Part shown: in pieces, positions 6,622-6,978 of the stretch | Position numbering within the stretch: position 1 is the first letter of the stretch | Layout: each line of letters starts with the position of its first letter | Assembly (NCBI GenBank): GCA_031258055.1 | Contig: JAIRNM010000099.1 | Span: forward strand, 1 to 6,978 | Reading direction: 5' to 3' | Source of the DNA: Bifidobacteriaceae bacterium | GTDB lineage: Bacteria > Actinomycetota > Actinomycetes > Actinomycetales > WQXJ01 | Length of the DNA: 6,978 nucleotides | Made by a program: the position numbers and the translations under genes | Notes under the pieces: model-generated | What the model was told of the DNA's origin: nothing | What the model saw: the letters and a program-made list of their open reading frames with translations, nothing else | The model's database searches: none

Positions 6622-6633
6622 AGTATATTTACT
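6622..6633. promoter_or_regulatory. AT-rich near-palindrome in the divergent control region
   Basis: AGTATATTTACT is symmetric at 5 of 6 position pairs and sits between two divergent genes. On the plus strand it contains TATATT (6624-6629), a plausible -10 for the right-edge gene, although no clear -35 precedes it. On the minus strand it lies just upstream of the -35 position of the 102-aa gene. It could be a promoter element, an operator, or both. Confidence 0.3.
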
Positions 6634-6661
6634 TTGGATTCGCAAATTGTCGCGCCTGCCT

Positions 6662-6736
6662 TTCGGTTCAGCCGAACAACCCACACGAATCCCGGGCCAA
6701 TGGTCCCGGCATGGCGAGGTGGTACGGGACTGTCCC
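6662..6736 (+). other. Cluster of dyads in the possible 5' leader of the right-edge gene
   Basis: Several short inverted repeats are packed together. TTCGG/CCGAA lies at 6662-6676. CCGGG (6692-6696) pairs with CCCGG (6705-6709). GTCCCG (6703-6708) pairs with CGGGAC (6725-6730). GGGAC-T-GTCCC (6726-6736) is a perfect 5-bp-arm dyad. The second and third pairings share bases and exclude each other. If transcription starts near 6636 this would be a structured leader of about 160 nt. A remnant end of a mobile element is another possibility; no transposase is present. Confidence 0.35.
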
Positions 6737-6798
6737 TGAGCGCTGGTAAGGTGCCATGGTTTGATGGCTCTGGTTTGTGACTGATGAGGACTCGGCAA

Positions 6799-6978
6799 GT
6801 GAACAGACGCGGGACAAGATTTGGAACCCGGCGATGGCGAATGGTGGGCTTGGGCGCTTGGATAGCTCTCGTGTGTTCGTTGGCCATGCCAACAGCAGCT
6901 CAGGCCTACATCGACCCGGCCACTACCAGCTACCTCATTCAGGTCGTCTCTGGCCTGGTGATCGCACTGTCGGTGGCT
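6799..6978 (+). CDS. Exported or membrane protein with AYIDPATT motif, 3'-truncated by window edge
   Basis: An open frame runs to the last base, so only the first ~60 residues are seen. The N-terminus is Arg-rich (RRGTRFGTRRWR), followed by a hydrophobic core (MVGLGAWIALVCSLA) and a signal-peptidase-I-like site ending TAAQA. Mature sequence would then begin AYIDPATTSYLIQVVSGLVI, the start of a second hydrophobic, probably transmembrane segment. The AYIDP(A/G)T-SYL-Q pattern directly after a signal peptide occurs in small bacterial membrane proteins, some encoded beside surface-polysaccharide genes; the function is unknown to me. I prefer GTG 6799 because GAGGA (6786-6790) lies 8 nt upstream. 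ATG 6784 (5 codons longer, no SD) and ATG 6841 are alternatives. The gene is divergent from the 102-aa gene. Confidence 0.65.
   Translation, partial: MNRRGTRFGTRRWRMVGLGAWIALVCSLAMPTAAQAYIDPATTSYLIQVVSGLVIALSVA

Noticed and set aside
6308..6739. 143-codon plus-strand ORF
   Set aside because: It overlaps the 102-aa gene antisense and runs through its promoter and the dyad cluster; no SD, and the sequence resembles no protein.
6495..6887. 130-codon minus-strand ORF
   Set aside because: Spans the divergent control region and the signal peptide of the right-edge gene; Arg/Pro-rich composition typical of a shadow frame.

Overview
The window looks like chromosomal DNA of a high-GC Gram-positive bacterium (Actinomycetota). 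Evidence: GC-rich coding sequence, GTG starts behind strong Shine-Dalgarno sites, a DUF5719-type protein, an actinobacterial-style GH13 alpha-glucosidase, a leaderless-type promoter with a TANNNT -10 box, and an ECF sigma factor coupled to a membrane beta-propeller protein. Genus cannot be read from the sequence. I see no transposase, integrase, tRNA, rRNA or CRISPR array.

Layout. (1) 1-1236, plus strand: 3' part of a DUF5719-type exported protein that enters from the left edge. (2) 1242-4142, minus strand: a two-gene unit in which an ECF sigma factor (3489-4142) overlaps by 8 nt the start of a beta-propeller protein (ATG at 3496, stop at 1242). As given, the second gene is split into two frames: an 82-codon N-terminal fragment (3248-3496) and the long ORF (1242-3278) that begins inside the transmembrane helix. 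The good SD, the coupled ATG, and the absence of an SD for the long ORF all indicate one gene with a frameshift at about 3300-3389. (3) 4143-4399: intergenic, with one interrupted hairpin after the glucosidase. (4) 4400-6067, minus strand: a GH13 alpha-glucosidase with its catalytic triad. (5) 6068-6277: glucosidase promoter region plus a Rho-independent terminator for the next gene. (6) 6278-6586, minus strand: an unrecognised 102-aa protein with a probable leaderless promoter. (7) 6587-6978: a divergent control region with several dyads, then the 5' end of a plus-strand exported or membrane protein running off the right edge.

How the genes may work together. The sigma factor and beta-propeller protein look like a signalling pair. 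The restored second protein would have a ~70-residue cytoplasmic N-terminus, one transmembrane helix and a large extracytoplasmic propeller, the topology expected of an anti-sigma factor with an external sensor. This function is inferred. The alpha-glucosidase would act in the cytoplasm on short alpha-glucosides; no transporter or regulator for it lies in the window. The remaining genes show no clear functional link to each other.
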